Assembly (NCBI RefSeq): GCF_900103225.1
Contig: NZ_FNJH01000002.1
Coordinates: 592,345 to 656,344 of the forward strand
DNA length: 64,000 nt
Source of the DNA: Pseudomonas congelans
Lineage (GTDB): Bacteria; Pseudomonadota; Gammaproteobacteria; Pseudomonadales; Pseudomonadaceae
Direction of reading: 5' to 3'
Part shown: positions 55,901-64,000 of the stretch, piece after piece
Layout of the letters: each line of letters begins with the position of its first letter
Position numbering within the stretch: position 1 is the stretch's first letter
Notes under the pieces: model-generated
Told to the model about the DNA's origin: nothing
Database searches by the model: none
Seen by the model: only the letters and a program-made list of their open reading frames with translations
Translations under genes and position numbers: made by a program

Positions 55901-58900
55901 CTGAGCAACACGGGTGTAGCGGACCTGGCTGGCAACGCCGGGGCCGGGACGAGCAACTCGGGCAACTTTACCATCGACACCGTGCGCCCGAGCGCCACAG
56001 TGGTCGTCGACGACAGCGCCCTTTCCGCCGGCGAGACCTCTCTGGTCAGCATCACCTTCAGCGAAGCCGTGACCGGGTTCACCAATGCCGACCTGACCGT
56101 TGCCAATGGCACCTTGAGCGCGGTGAGCAGCAGTAACGGCGGCATCACCTGGACCGCAACCCTCACACCAAGCGCAAACGTAACCGACACCACCAACCTG
56201 ATCACGCTGGATACAAGGGGTGTTGCCAACGCTTCCGGTAACGCAGGCACAGGCACGATCAACTCCAACAATTACGCCATCGACACCCAGCGGCCGACCG
56301 CCAGCATCGTGGTGGCAGACAACGCTCTGTACATAGCTGAAACCTCGCTGGTGACCATCACCTTCAACGAAGCGGTCAGCGGTTTCACCAATGCTGATCT
56401 GAATATCAGCAATGGCACCCTGAGCGCGGTCAGCAGCAGCGATGGCGGTATCACCTGGACCGCAACCCTGACGCCGACAACAGGGATTACCAGCAACAGC
56501 AATTCGGTGATTCTGAACAACGGCGGTGTGGCCGATCTGGCGGGTAACGCAGGCAGCGGTCTGAGCACCTCGAACAACTACGCCATCGACACAGCGCGCC
56601 CGACAGCCAGTATCTCGATGTCGGACAGCGCCCTGACCGGCGGTGAAACCTCACTGGTGACGATCACGTTCAGCGAAGCCGTGAGCGGTTTTACCAACGC
56701 CGACCTGACGGTGCCGAACGGCACGCTGAGCGTGGTCAGCAGCAGCGACGGCGGCGTCACCTGGACCGCGACCTACACGCCGAATGCCAATGTGGCCGAT
56801 ACCACCAACATCATCACTCTGGCCAACACAGGCGTAGCCGATCTGGCAGGAAATATCGGCAGCGGCACGACCGATTCCGGCAATTTCACCATTGCCACAC
56901 AGCAGCCGACCGCCACCGTCGTGGTCGCCGACACCGCCCTGACGGTGGGGGAAACCTCGCTGGTGACCATCACCTTCAGCGAAGCAGTCAGCGGCTTCAA
57001 CAATGCCGACCTGGCGGTCGAGAACGGCACATTGAGCGCAGTCAGCAGCAACGATGGCGGCATCACCTGGACCGCGACCTTCACGCCGACGACCGATGTC
57101 ACCGACGCGAGCAACCTGATCACGCTGGACAACACCGGGTTTGCCAACGGCTCTGGCGTTACCGGCACCGGCACCACCGCGTCGAACAACTACGCCATCG
57201 ACTCCCTGCGCCCGACTGCGGCCATTGTAATCGCCGACAGTACGCTGAGCATCGGTGAAACCTCGCTGGTGACCATTACTTTCAGCGAAGCGGTCAGTGG
57301 CTTCAGCAACGCCGATCTGGTGGTGGCCAACGGTACGTTGAGCGCGCTGAGCAGCAGCGACGGAGGCCTCACGTGGACAGCCACGCTGACCCCATCGGTT
57401 GGCACTACCGACAGCAGCAATCTGGTGACCCTGAACAACGCTGGCGTCACCGATCTGGCGGGTAATGCAGGAACCGGTCTGACACCTTCCAATAATTACG
57501 CCATCGACACAGTACGTCCGACTGCCAGCATTGTGGTGGCCGACAACGCACTGTCAGTGGGTGAGACCTCCCTGGTGACCATCACCTTCAGTGAGGCCGT
57601 CGGCGGTTTCGACAACAGCGACCTGAGCGTTGCCAATGGCACCTTGAGCGCTGTCAGCAGCAGTGATGGCGGTGTCACCTGGACGGCAACCTTCACGCCA
57701 GCCATCAACATCGCCGACAGCACCAACCTGATCACGCTGAACAACGCTGGCATAGCCGACCTGGCCGGCAATACCGGAAGCGGCGTAACCAACTCAAATA
57801 ATTACAGCATCGACACCTTTCAGCCGACCGCCACCATTGTGGTCGCCGACAGCGCCCTGTCGGTCGGTGAAACCTCGCTGGTGACCATCACCTTCAGCGA
57901 AGCGGTCAGTGGCTTCAACAATGCCGACCTGACAGTCGAGAACGGCACATTGAGCGCAGTCAGCAGCAGCGATGGCGGCATCACCTGGACGGCGACCTTC
58001 ACGCCGACGGCTAATGTCACCGACGCGAGCAACCTGATCACCCTGGATAACACCGGGTTTGCCAATGCCTCGGGCAACCCCGGCAGCGGCATTACCTCCT
58101 CCAACAACTACGCCATCGATACCCTGCGCCCTGCTGCGACCATCGTGATCGCCGACAATACGCTGACCATCGGTGAAACCTCGCTGGTTACCATTACCTT
58201 CGGCGAAGCAGTCAGTGGCTTCAGCAACGCCGATCTGGTGGTGGCCAACGGTACGTTGAGCGCGCTGAGCAGCAGCGACGGTGGCATCACATGGACAGCC
58301 ACGCTGACGCCATCGGTCGGCACTACCGACAGCAGCAATCTGGTGACCCTGAACAACGCAGGCGTCACCGATCTGGCGGGTAATGCGGGAACCGGCCTGA
58401 CACTCTCCAATAATTACGCCATCGACACAGCACGTCCGACTGCCAGCATCGTGGTGGCCGACAACGCACTGTCAGTGGGTGAAACCTCGCTGGTGACCAT
58501 CACCTTCAGTGAGGCCGTCAGCGGCTTCGACAACAGCGACCTGAGCGTTGCCAATGGCACTTTGAGCGCCGTCAGCAGCAATGATGGCGGTGTCACCTGG
58601 ACGGCAACCTTCACGCCAGCCATAAACATCGCCGACAGCACCAACCTGATCGCGCTGAACAACACTGGCGTAGCCGACCTGGCCGGCAATACCGGAGGCG
58701 GCGTAACCAACTCCAATAATTACAGCATCGCCACCCTTCAGCCGACCGCCACCATTGTGGTCGCCGACAGCGCCCTGTCGGTCGGTGAAACCTCGCCGGT
58801 GACTATCACCTTCAGCGAAGCGGTAAGCGGCTTCAACAATGCCGACCTCAGCGTGGCCAACGGTACCTTGAGTGCGGTTTCCAGCAACGATGGCGGCATC

Positions 58901-60196
58901 ACCTGGACCGCGACCTTTACGCCAGCGGCGAATGTGACTGATGCGACCAACCTGATCACACTGGACAATACGGGCGTCAGCAATGCGTCGGGCAACACAG
59001 GCGGCGGCACCACGGCCTCGAACAATTACACCATCGACACTCAGCGCCCGACTGCGACCATAACGGTCGCCAACCCGAGTCTGGCCATCGGTCAGACCTC
59101 AGTGGTGACCTTCGCCTTCAGCGAGCGCGTGACCAATTTCGACCTGTCGGACATCAGCGTGGGCAATGGCACCCTCTCCAATCTGACCAGCGATGACGGC
59201 GGGCGCACCTGGACCGCGACCCTGACGCCGGACGCCAATGTCACCGCACTCAACAACTTCATCGTTCTGGACAGTGGCACGGTGAATGATCTGGCAGGCA
59301 ATGCTGGCGCGACAATAGCGCTCTCCAGTAATTACACCATCGATAATCAGCGCCCGACGGCGAATATCTCTATTGCCAACCCGAACCTGGCGACGGGCCA
59401 GACCTCAGTGGTGACGTTTGCCTTCAGCGAGCCGGTCACCAACTTCACGCTGTCGGACATCAGCGTGGCCAACGGCACGCTGTCCAGTCTGGCCAGCAGC
59501 GATGGCGGGGCCACCTGGACCGCGACCCTGACACCGACCGCGAACGTGACTGACCCGAGCAATTTCATCGTGCTGGACAGCAGCAACGTGAGTGACCGGG
59601 CCGGCAATGCAGGCACAGGCATCGCGCTGTCTGCCAACTACAGCATCACCACGACATCGCTGGCGGGCGACCCGCAGTTCCGGGTCGATGCACCGGCGCC
59701 GCTGATCAGCACGGCAAATCTGCCACTTCAACCGGCACTGTTCAGCCCGCCTACCGGCAACCTGGGATCGCCGTTGAGCTTCTCGCCGTTGTTCGAACAG
59801 CGCACCACGGGGGGTGATCTGCCGCCTGTGGGCAATATTTTCATTACCAATCGTGCCCTGACACCGAGCTTCATCGCTCAGGTCTTCGACTCGAACAGTG
59901 TCGGGGGCCCGGGGTCCGGGTTCATAGGTTTCGGCAGCGGAGAAGGCAGCGTATTCGGCACCAGTACGCTGTCGACCCTGTTTTCACGTGAAACAGCTAC
60001 CGGTACTTCGACGACAGCGGCGTTCGAAGGCGCAGGCAGCAATAGCTTGCAAGATTCGTCGCAGAGCATCCAGGCAGGTTTCGGTGCACTGACCCTGGGT
60101 CAGCAGTTGCAACAGATCACTGATAACGAGCAAGAAAAACTGCGCGAACTGGCATGGGCTTTGGGGGAAGTAGGTGTGAGTCAAGTGCAAGCCTGA
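52925..60196 (+). CDS. giant DUF4347 / LEPR-motif surface protein with sixteen Ig-like repeats
   Basis: A 2423-residue protein from the ATG at 52925 (a GTG three codons earlier is possible). There is no Sec signal; residues 29-38 read LEPRMLFDGA, the LEPR-type N-terminal motif of large bacterial surface proteins. A DUF4347 domain spans about 90-255, with H148 (IIAHGNSGDLWLG) and C191 (ILIYACNTA) in a caspase-like arrangement. A parallel-beta/Gly-rich region (about 260-600) precedes sixteen Ig-like repeats of about 102 residues (nt 54757-59650). The unique C-terminal tail (about 180 residues) has no RTX Ca-binding repeats. It is probably a secreted adhesin or matrix protein served by the flanking exporter genes. 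Confidence 0.88.
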   Translation: MWWNKQQSRTTKRAPSSATSPVSPMIMSLEPRMLFDGAVAATVAEAAQPDSQPTPDASAKSAEQASSASKDTHAQSGATSDVPVKPAAVPGSTVVFVDSRVKDSQALLTGVAPGTQVVELDATRDGLQQVADYLESHQGVSSVQIIAHGNSGDLWLGNSYVSADNIAQRSALLAEIGNDMNAGGDILIYACNTAEGDPGLSFVDSLAALTGRDVAASTNRTGVGGDWDLEIATGSIESVSALSQQSMDAYQWGLATFTVTSTSNTGTGSLREALTNAQNGDIVTFSTGMTVALQSQLVVSKNITLDGDLNNDGVADVTLDGQNRTSVIRVNSGVTATLDGVIITRGVASTTGASSGASIAASDALGGGINNAGNLTLRNVTVTANSAAGGGGGGGVNSPNVGGGGGGGGGIGGQNGAAGGSAGTYTSTAPSANTGGNGASFSTAYLAGQGGNSSGGGAGGNGTPVGYTNGGAGGTATSGGRTIGGGGGGSGFDANGGRGGSAVGGIYNASNGTLAIIGTSTISSNIGAGGGGGGGGTIGGNGGRGIGAIWNKGTVNITSSNNSAMTGNVGGSGAGGQGNGSTGSANGTSPTAVNNILNDGGTLNIAYTADTTAPTGSSIVIANTSLSSGGTSLVTFTFSEPVFGLEISEITVPNGTLSNLVTTNNITWTATLTASGNISDSSNAISLPLTAVQDSAGNIGTGTVTSNNYAVSDTVPPTATVVVADTALAASETSLVTITFSEVVAGFDNTDLTVANGTLTAVSSSDGGKTWTATLTPTADLTSTVNQISLNRAGVQDLSGNTGSGVATSNNYAIDTARPTASVVLTDSALSIGETSQVTITFSEAVTGFTNADLTIVNGTLSTLTTSNNIVWTATFTPTNNITDSTNVITLANTGVSDAAGNTGSGTTNSNNYAIDTQRPTVSILVADASLTADETSLVTITFSEAVSGFTNADLTVPNGTLSTVTSSDGGITWTATYTPNNNVNDTTNLISLSNTGVADLAGNAGAGTSNSGNFTIDTVRPSATVVVDDSALSAGETSLVSITFSEAVTGFTNADLTVANGTLSAVSSSNGGITWTATLTPSANVTDTTNLITLDTRGVANASGNAGTGTINSNNYAIDTQRPTASIVVADNALYIAETSLVTITFNEAVSGFTNADLNISNGTLSAVSSSDGGITWTATLTPTTGITSNSNSVILNNGGVADLAGNAGSGLSTSNNYAIDTARPTASISMSDSALTGGETSLVTITFSEAVSGFTNADLTVPNGTLSVVSSSDGGVTWTATYTPNANVADTTNIITLANTGVADLAGNIGSGTTDSGNFTIATQQPTATVVVADTALTVGETSLVTITFSEAVSGFNNADLAVENGTLSAVSSNDGGITWTATFTPTTDVTDASNLITLDNTGFANGSGVTGTGTTASNNYAIDSLRPTAAIVIADSTLSIGETSLVTITFSEAVSGFSNADLVVANGTLSALSSSDGGLTWTATLTPSVGTTDSSNLVTLNNAGVTDLAGNAGTGLTPSNNYAIDTVRPTASIVVADNALSVGETSLVTITFSEAVGGFDNSDLSVANGTLSAVSSSDGGVTWTATFTPAINIADSTNLITLNNAGIADLAGNTGSGVTNSNNYSIDTFQPTATIVVADSALSVGETSLVTITFSEAVSGFNNADLTVENGTLSAVSSSDGGITWTATFTPTANVTDASNLITLDNTGFANASGNPGSGITSSNNYAIDTLRPAATIVIADNTLTIGETSLVTITFGEAVSGFSNADLVVANGTLSALSSSDGGITWTATLTPSVGTTDSSNLVTLNNAGVTDLAGNAGTGLTLSNNYAIDTARPTASIVVADNALSVGETSLVTITFSEAVSGFDNSDLSVANGTLSAVSSNDGGVTWTATFTPAINIADSTNLIALNNTGVADLAGNTGGGVTNSNNYSIATLQPTATIVVADSALSVGETSPVTITFSEAVSGFNNADLSVANGTLSAVSSNDGGITWTATFTPAANVTDATNLITLDNTGVSNASGNTGGGTTASNNYTIDTQRPTATITVANPSLAIGQTSVVTFAFSERVTNFDLSDISVGNGTLSNLTSDDGGRTWTATLTPDANVTALNNFIVLDSGTVNDLAGNAGATIALSSNYTIDNQRPTANISIANPNLATGQTSVVTFAFSEPVTNFTLSDISVANGTLSSLASSDGGATWTATLTPTANVTDPSNFIVLDSSNVSDRAGNAGTGIALSANYSITTTSLAGDPQFRVDAPAPLISTANLPLQPALFSPPTGNLGSPLSFSPLFEQRTTGGDLPPVGNIFITNRALTPSFIAQVFDSNSVGGPGSGFIGFGSGEGSVFGTSTLSTLFSRETATGTSTTAAFEGAGSNSLQDSSQSIQAGFGALTLGQQLQQITDNEQEKLRELAWALGEVGVSQVQA
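54757..59650 (+). repeat. sixteen tandem 306-bp Ig-domain repeats
   Basis: The coding repeat unit is about 102 codons, marked by GETSLVTITFSEAVSGF, NGTLSAVSSSDGG, TWTATLTP and SNNYAIDT blocks. Units 8-9-10 and 11-12-13 form a near-identical 918-bp duplication (anchors at 56903, 57821 and 58739), with unit 14 starting a third copy. The first unit and the last two are the most diverged. Confidence 0.9.
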
Positions 60197-60213
60197 AACA
60201 GAGTTTGAGTCAT

Positions 60214-60233
60214 GCGCCGTCCCTGTACGGCGC
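60214..60233. terminator. hairpin between the giant protein and the TolC-like gene
   Basis: The stem GCGCCGT / ACGGCGC with a 6-base loop is followed by A rather than T on the plus strand. It may reduce expression of the downstream gene instead of ending the transcript fully. Confidence 0.35.
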
Positions 60234-60272
60234 TCATAAAAAAAGAATGCGGTAGCAAGGGGCGGTCGGAGC

Positions 60273-61784
60273 ATGAAAAGAAGTCATACGTTGTTCAGCA
60301 TCAGCCTGCTGGCGCTGGTAGTGAGTGGTTGCGCTGTCACCAGCCAGCCGATCGACCGGAGCGTCAGCGAGCAGCGCGCTAAAAGTGATCTGCAACTGAT
60401 GTACCGGGATCAGGAGCCATTGAACGGCGCCTTGACCCTGCACCAGGCCATGGCCCGCGCGGTGAAGTACAACCTTGAGGCGCGTCTGAAAATCATGGAG
60501 GAGGCCCTGGCCAAGCGCCAGTTGGACCTCGCCAGCTTCGACATGCTGCCGCGTATGGCACTCTCCGCCGGCTATGCAGGGCGCAGCAACGTCAGCGCGT
60601 CGAGCAGCGAAAGTGTCGAGACCGGAACCCAGTCCCTCGAACCTTCGACTTCGCAAGACCGCAGCCGCCGGGTCGCTGACCTGACCATGGTATGGAACGT
60701 GCTCGACTTCGGCGTCAGCTACATCAGTGCCAAACAACAAGGCGACCAGCGCCTGATCGTTCAGGAACGGCGTCGCAAGGTGGTCAACACCATCGTTCAG
60801 GACGTGCGCTCGGCCTACTGGCGCGCCGTAGCTGCCGAACGCATGCTCACGCAGATCGACAGCCTGATGGCGCGGGTCGAGAAAGCCCAGGCCAACAGCC
60901 AGAAAATGAGCGAGCAGCGTGTGGGTGATCCGGTGCAGGCACTGGGTTACCAGCGCTCGCTGATCCAGGCGACGCGTCAGCTGGAAGAGCAGCGCAAGGC
61001 GCTCTCGCTGGCCAAGACCGAACTGGCGACCCTGATCAACCTGCCGTTGGGCACGGATTTGAAGCTGGCCACGCCGGACGACTACTCGATCCCGGAACTC
61101 AAGGTCGACATGGCACGCCTGGAAACCGAAGCGCTGGCCAGCCGCCCCGAACTGCGCGAGCAGGATTATCAGACCCGCATCAGCTCGGCCGAAACCCGCA
61201 AGGCCATGTTGCGCATGCTGCCGGGCCTGGAGTTCTCGGCAGGAGGCCATTACGACAGCAACTCGTTTCTGGTCAACGACAAATGGGCTGACCTGGGCGT
61301 AAAAGTCACCTGGAACCTGTTCAACGTGCTGTCGGCACCTGCCGCCATTGACGCAGCCAAGGCTGGCGAAGAAGTTGCTGCCGCACGCCGCCAGGCGATG
61401 TCCATCGCAGTACTGGCCCAGCTTTATGTGGCCAATGCCAACTACAACGAAGCCTTGCGCCAGTTCAAGACAAGCCAGCAGTTGTCGAACATCGACAGCC
61501 AGATTGTCGGCCAGCTGCGCAACCGTTACCAGGCTGCCAGCCTGGGCGAACTGGACTTGATTCAGGGCGAACTGAACACCCTGCAAGCCGACTTGCGGCG
61601 TGACCTGGCGTATGCCGACCTGCGTAACGCTTATGGCCAGATCTTCGCCAGCGCGGGACTTGATCCGCTGCCTTCGGAGCTTCCTTCGACCAAAGTACAG
61701 GCCATTGCTGTTGCACTGGGTGCGCGCGAGTCCCAGTGGGAAGCAGGAAATATTTCGGTAGCCGCTACCACGCCCAAGCCGTAA
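60273..61784 (+). CDS. TolC/OprM-type outer-membrane lipoprotein
   Basis: A 503-residue outer-membrane efflux protein with a lipoprotein signal (lipobox VVSGC, lipid Cys20). Two OEP repeats form the barrel-tunnel pattern (first: TLHQAMARAVKYNLEARLKIMEEALAKRQ; second: LETEALASRPELREQDYQTR). The end of each repeat has a coiled-coil (SAPAAIDAAKAGEEVAAARRQAM). It follows the giant protein by 76 bp and is the only outer-membrane duct in the block, so it is the likely exit for the adaptors at 46-50 kb. It could also serve the RND pump, but location favours the former. Confidence 0.9.
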   Translation: MKRSHTLFSISLLALVVSGCAVTSQPIDRSVSEQRAKSDLQLMYRDQEPLNGALTLHQAMARAVKYNLEARLKIMEEALAKRQLDLASFDMLPRMALSAGYAGRSNVSASSSESVETGTQSLEPSTSQDRSRRVADLTMVWNVLDFGVSYISAKQQGDQRLIVQERRRKVVNTIVQDVRSAYWRAVAAERMLTQIDSLMARVEKAQANSQKMSEQRVGDPVQALGYQRSLIQATRQLEEQRKALSLAKTELATLINLPLGTDLKLATPDDYSIPELKVDMARLETEALASRPELREQDYQTRISSAETRKAMLRMLPGLEFSAGGHYDSNSFLVNDKWADLGVKVTWNLFNVLSAPAAIDAAKAGEEVAAARRQAMSIAVLAQLYVANANYNEALRQFKTSQQLSNIDSQIVGQLRNRYQAASLGELDLIQGELNTLQADLRRDLAYADLRNAYGQIFASAGLDPLPSELPSTKVQAIAVALGARESQWEAGNISVAATTPKP

Positions 61785-61847
61785 ACCGCTCTATGAACAC
61801 CATTCAGCCAGTGCTCATGCGCTGGCTGGATGCGACGACACTCCTGC

Positions 61848-61965
61848 CGAAACGAAATCGTTCCACTGTAACGATTTCACTCCAAAGCACTTCACTCCGC
61901 GCGTATCAAGGCCTTGATCAGACACATATTTTCAAATGGCCGAACAGTGTATCGATTTCGCTACA
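61848..61965. promoter_or_regulatory. three GcsR/TyrR-like boxes upstream of gcvH
   Basis: Three 18-bp sites of the form TGTAACG-N4-CGTTCCG: CGAAACGAAATCGTTCCA (61848-61865), TGTAACGATTTCACTCCA (61867-61884) and TGTATCGATTTCGCTACA (61948-61965). The first two are in tandem, centred 19 bp apart; the third is 81 bp on. The consensus is that published for P. aeruginosa GcsR. Matches are 11, 11 and 10 of 14 fixed positions. Confidence 0.65.
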
Positions 61966-62029
61966 GTCAGAATCGGCACGTTCACGTAAAAAACCGTTAA
62001 ACCACTGATTTAATTAGATAAATTAAACA

Positions 62030-62045
62030 TGGCCGCTAAATTGCT
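62030..62045 (+). promoter_or_regulatory. sigma-54 promoter of gcvH-gcvP
   Basis: TGGCCGCTAAATTGCT contains GG (62031-62032), N10, then GC (62043-62044), the -24/-12 pattern of the RpoN holoenzyme (TGGCACG-N4-TTGCW). Transcription would start near 62056, 47 bp before the gcvH ATG. The upstream enhancer boxes at 61848-61965 are 65-180 bp away. Confidence 0.8.
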
Positions 62046-62102
62046 AAGTCATGACTCATATTGCTCGCGTGCTGCGCGAGCCCTGTTCTCCGAGGAGTTT
62101 GT

Positions 62103-62486
62103 ATGAGCGAGTTGCGATTCACCGTTGACCATGAATGGCTGCGTGCCGAAACCGACGGCAGCGTGACGGTCGGCATTACGCCCTACGCGCAGGAGTCGCT
62201 GGGCGATGTGGTCTTCGTGCAGCTCCCGGAATTACAGGCCTACACTCAACACGCTGAAGTGTCGGTGGTGGAATCGGTGAAAGCCGCCAGCAGCATCAAC
62301 ATGCCGTTGGACGGTGAAGTCGTCGAGGTCAATTCCGCCCTCGACGCCACGCCGGAGCTGGTCAATGAAGATGCCCTTGGTGCGGGCTGGTTCTTTCGCT
62401 TCATCCCACAAGACGCCAACGCCATTCACGGCCTGCTGGATCAGGACGCCTATGACCGTCTGATCAAAGCCAACGCCGAAGCCTGA
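62103..62486 (+). CDS. gcvH: glycine cleavage system H protein
   Basis: A 127-residue lipoyl carrier. It starts at the ATG with GAGGAG five bases before; the open frame to 62061 is not credible. The lipoylated Lys is in [12 protein letters not shown], after the [15 protein letters not shown] segment. It carries the aminomethyl group between P, T and L proteins. It precedes gcvP by 10 bp. Confidence 0.97.
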   Translation: MSELRFTVDHEWLRAETDGSVTVGITPYAQESLGDVVFVQLPELQAYTQHAEVSVVESVKAASSINMPLDGEVVEVNSALDATPELVNEDALGAGWFFRFIPQDANAIHGLLDQDAYDRLIKANAEA

Positions 62487-62496
62487 GGAGCACGCC

Positions 62497-64000
62497 ATGA
62501 CTGACCGTATTGAACTGACCACTGCCAACGAATTCATCGCCCGTCACATCGGCCCGCGCGCGGCCGACGAACAGGCCATGCTGCAAACGCTGGGTTTCGA
62601 TTCCATTGAAGCGCTGAGCGACAGCGTCATTCCGGAAAGCATCAAGGGCACCAGCGTTCTGAACCTGCCTGCCGGGCAGAGCGAAGCCGATGCGCTGGCG
62701 TCGATCAAGGCCATCGCCAGCAAGAATCAGTTGTTCAAGACCTACATCGGCCAGGGTTACTACAACACCCACACGCCAGCACCGATCCTGCGCAACCTGC
62801 TGGAAAACCCGGCCTGGTACACCGCCTACACGCCTTACCAGCCAGAGATTTCCCAGGGCCGCCTGGAGTCACTGCTCAACTTCCAGACACTGATCAGCGA
62901 CCTCACCGGCCTGCCGATTGCCAATGCCTCTCTGCTCGACGAAGCCACCGCGGCCGCCGAAGCAATGACCTTTTGCAAACGCTTGAGCAAAAACAAGGCT
63001 AGCCAGCAGTTTTTCGCGTCCAGCCACTGTCATCCGCAGACCCTGGATGTGTTGCGTACCCGCGCCGAGCCATTGGGCATCACCGTGGTCGTGGCCGATG
63101 AGCACGAGCTGGAGGATGTCAGCGATTACTTCGGCGCGTTGCTGCAATACCCGGCCAGCAATGGCGATGTGTTCGATTATCGCGAGCTGGTGGAGCGCTT
63201 CCACGCGGCCAACGCCCTGGTCGCCGTGGCTGCCGACCTGCTGGCCCTTACCCTGCTGACCCCGCCAGGCGAGTTCGGCGCTGACGTGGCGATCGGTAGC
63301 GCCCAGCGCTTCGGTGTGCCGCTGGGTTTCGGTGGCCCGCATGCGGCCTACTTCTCGACCCGCGATGCCTTCAAACGTGACATGCCAGGCCGTCTGGTCG
63401 GCGTGTCGGTGGACCGTCACGGCAAGCAGGCCCTGCGCCTGGCCATGCAGACCCGCGAACAGCATATTCGTCGCGAGAAGGCCACCAGCAACATCTGCAC
63501 CGCACAGGTGCTGCTGGCCAACATCGCCAGCATGTACGCCGTCTACCATGGTCCGCGCGGCCTGACACAGATCGCCAATCGCGTTCACCAGCTGACCGCG
63601 ATTCTTGCCGAAGGCTTGAGCACGCTGGGCCTGAAGGCCGAGCAGGCATTTTTCTTCGACAGCCTGACCCTGCACACCGGTGACAGGACCACTGCACTGC
63701 ACGCTGCCGCCCGCGCCAGGCACATCAACCTGCGCGAAATCGATGACCAGCGTCTGGGCCTGTCCCTGGACGAGACCACCTCGCAGTCGGCAGTCGAAAA
63801 CCTGTGGGCGATCTTCGCTGGCGAAGGCCAGAGCCTGCCGGACTTCGCCGCGCTGGCAGACAGCGTCCAGTCACGCCTGCCGGCCGGGCTGCTGCGTCAG
63901 TCGGCGATCCTCAGTCACCCGGTGTTCAACCGCTATCACTCGGAAACCGAGCTGATGCGCTACCTGCGCAAGCTGGCCGACAAGGACCTGGCGCTGGATC
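62497..64000 (+). CDS. gcvP: glycine dehydrogenase (P protein), partial at right edge
   Basis: 501 codons of the PLP-dependent glycine decarboxylase are visible and the frame is open at the window end; a full P protein is about 950 residues. The N-terminal half shows [15 protein letters not shown] and [13 protein letters not shown]. It continues with [29 protein letters not shown] and [13 protein letters not shown]. The PLP-lysine lies beyond the window. It is co-transcribed with gcvH from the sigma-54 promoter. The partner gcvT, and possibly glyA and sdaA, are expected to the right. Confidence 0.96.
   Translation, partial: MTDRIELTTANEFIARHIGPRAADEQAMLQTLGFDSIEALSDSVIPESIKGTSVLNLPAGQSEADALASIKAIASKNQLFKTYIGQGYYNTHTPAPILRNLLENPAWYTAYTPYQPEISQGRLESLLNFQTLISDLTGLPIANASLLDEATAAAEAMTFCKRLSKNKASQQFFASSHCHPQTLDVLRTRAEPLGITVVVADEHELEDVSDYFGALLQYPASNGDVFDYRELVERFHAANALVAVAADLLALTLLTPPGEFGADVAIGSAQRFGVPLGFGGPHAAYFSTRDAFKRDMPGRLVGVSVDRHGKQALRLAMQTREQHIRREKATSNICTAQVLLANIASMYAVYHGPRGLTQIANRVHQLTAILAEGLSTLGLKAEQAFFFDSLTLHTGDRTTALHAAARARHINLREIDDQRLGLSLDETTSQSAVENLWAIFAGEGQSLPDFAALADSVQSRLPAGLLRQSAILSHPVFNRYHSETELMRYLRKLADKDLALD

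Noticed and set aside
53887-59637. Series of about 100-residue minus-strand frames opposite the giant gene
   Set aside because: They recur with the 306-bp repeat period and are antisense shadows of the Ig repeats.
54757-59650. Possible CRISPR-like periodic array
   Set aside because: The period is 306 bp, the whole stretch is in frame within one gene, and there are no short direct repeats with unique spacers.
52925-60196. RTX or LapA-type adhesin
   Set aside because: No GGxGxDxxx nonapeptide repeats and no LapG-type retention module were found; the glycine runs are near the N-terminus.

Overview
The window reads as a chromosomal segment of a fluorescent pseudomonad, most probably a member of the Pseudomonas syringae group. 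The basis is the gene content and order of the glucose cluster (zwf-pgl-eda, hexR, gtsABCD-oprB, edd-glk-gltR-gltS, gapA), the GC-rich codon use, and short intergenic repeats whose spurious translation matches what I remember as the P. syringae DUF1534 family. The species call is from memory of gene content and was not checked by a search.

Layout. (1) 1-6403, minus strand: a chaperone-usher fimbrial locus with a minor pilin, major pilin, chaperone, usher, second chaperone and a large tip adhesin-like protein that runs off the left edge. (2) 6693-13002, plus strand: an RND efflux adaptor and pump joined to an OmpR-type response regulator and its sensor kinase. (3) 13208-15736: a diguanylate cyclase, a stress-type DUF2383 protein and a DUF3820 protein. 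(4) 15861-33466: the central glucose catabolism region. Glucose enters through OprB and the Gts ABC transporter, is phosphorylated by Glk and oxidised by Zwf and Pgl, and is split by Edd and Eda (Entner-Doudoroff). Gap then feeds lower glycolysis. HexR and GltR-GltS are the regulators, and HexR-type operators are visible at zwf/hexR and twice at edd/gapA. (5) 33622-39506: an iron-starvation sigma factor, anti-sigma factor, TonB receptor and heme oxygenase, forming a heme-uptake and degradation unit with two Fur-box-like sites, followed by two small proteins. (6) 39507-40025: tandem 180-bp repeats.

(7) 40026-64000: a TyrR-type enhancer-binding protein resembling GcsR lies about 20 kb from a gcvH-gcvP operon. 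That operon has a clear sigma-54 promoter and three TyrR/GcsR-like boxes upstream. Between regulator and operon sits an accessory-looking block. It starts with a hybrid-free signalling module (PAS kinase, single receiver, and a receiver-PAS-GGDEF-EAL protein). Next come a short HlyD-like adaptor, a GAF-like/HlyD membrane protein and a PqqD-like/M50 protease/HlyD fusion. After these are a GNAT enzyme, a DUF6916 protein, a phage-tail-collar protein and a sulfotransferase. The block ends with a 2423-residue DUF4347/LEPR-motif protein carrying sixteen Ig-like repeats and a TolC-type outer-membrane lipoprotein.

The strongest candidate for an undescribed system is this 46-61.8 kb block. It looks like an envelope-spanning exporter for the giant surface protein, with two or three adaptors and an outer-membrane duct, but no ABC ATPase and no RND pump anywhere in it. 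An intramembrane metalloprotease fused to an adaptor, with a peptide-recognition-like N-terminus, occupies the place where the motor should be. An adjacent c-di-GMP module may control it. No rRNA, tRNA, CRISPR array, insertion sequence or integrase was seen.
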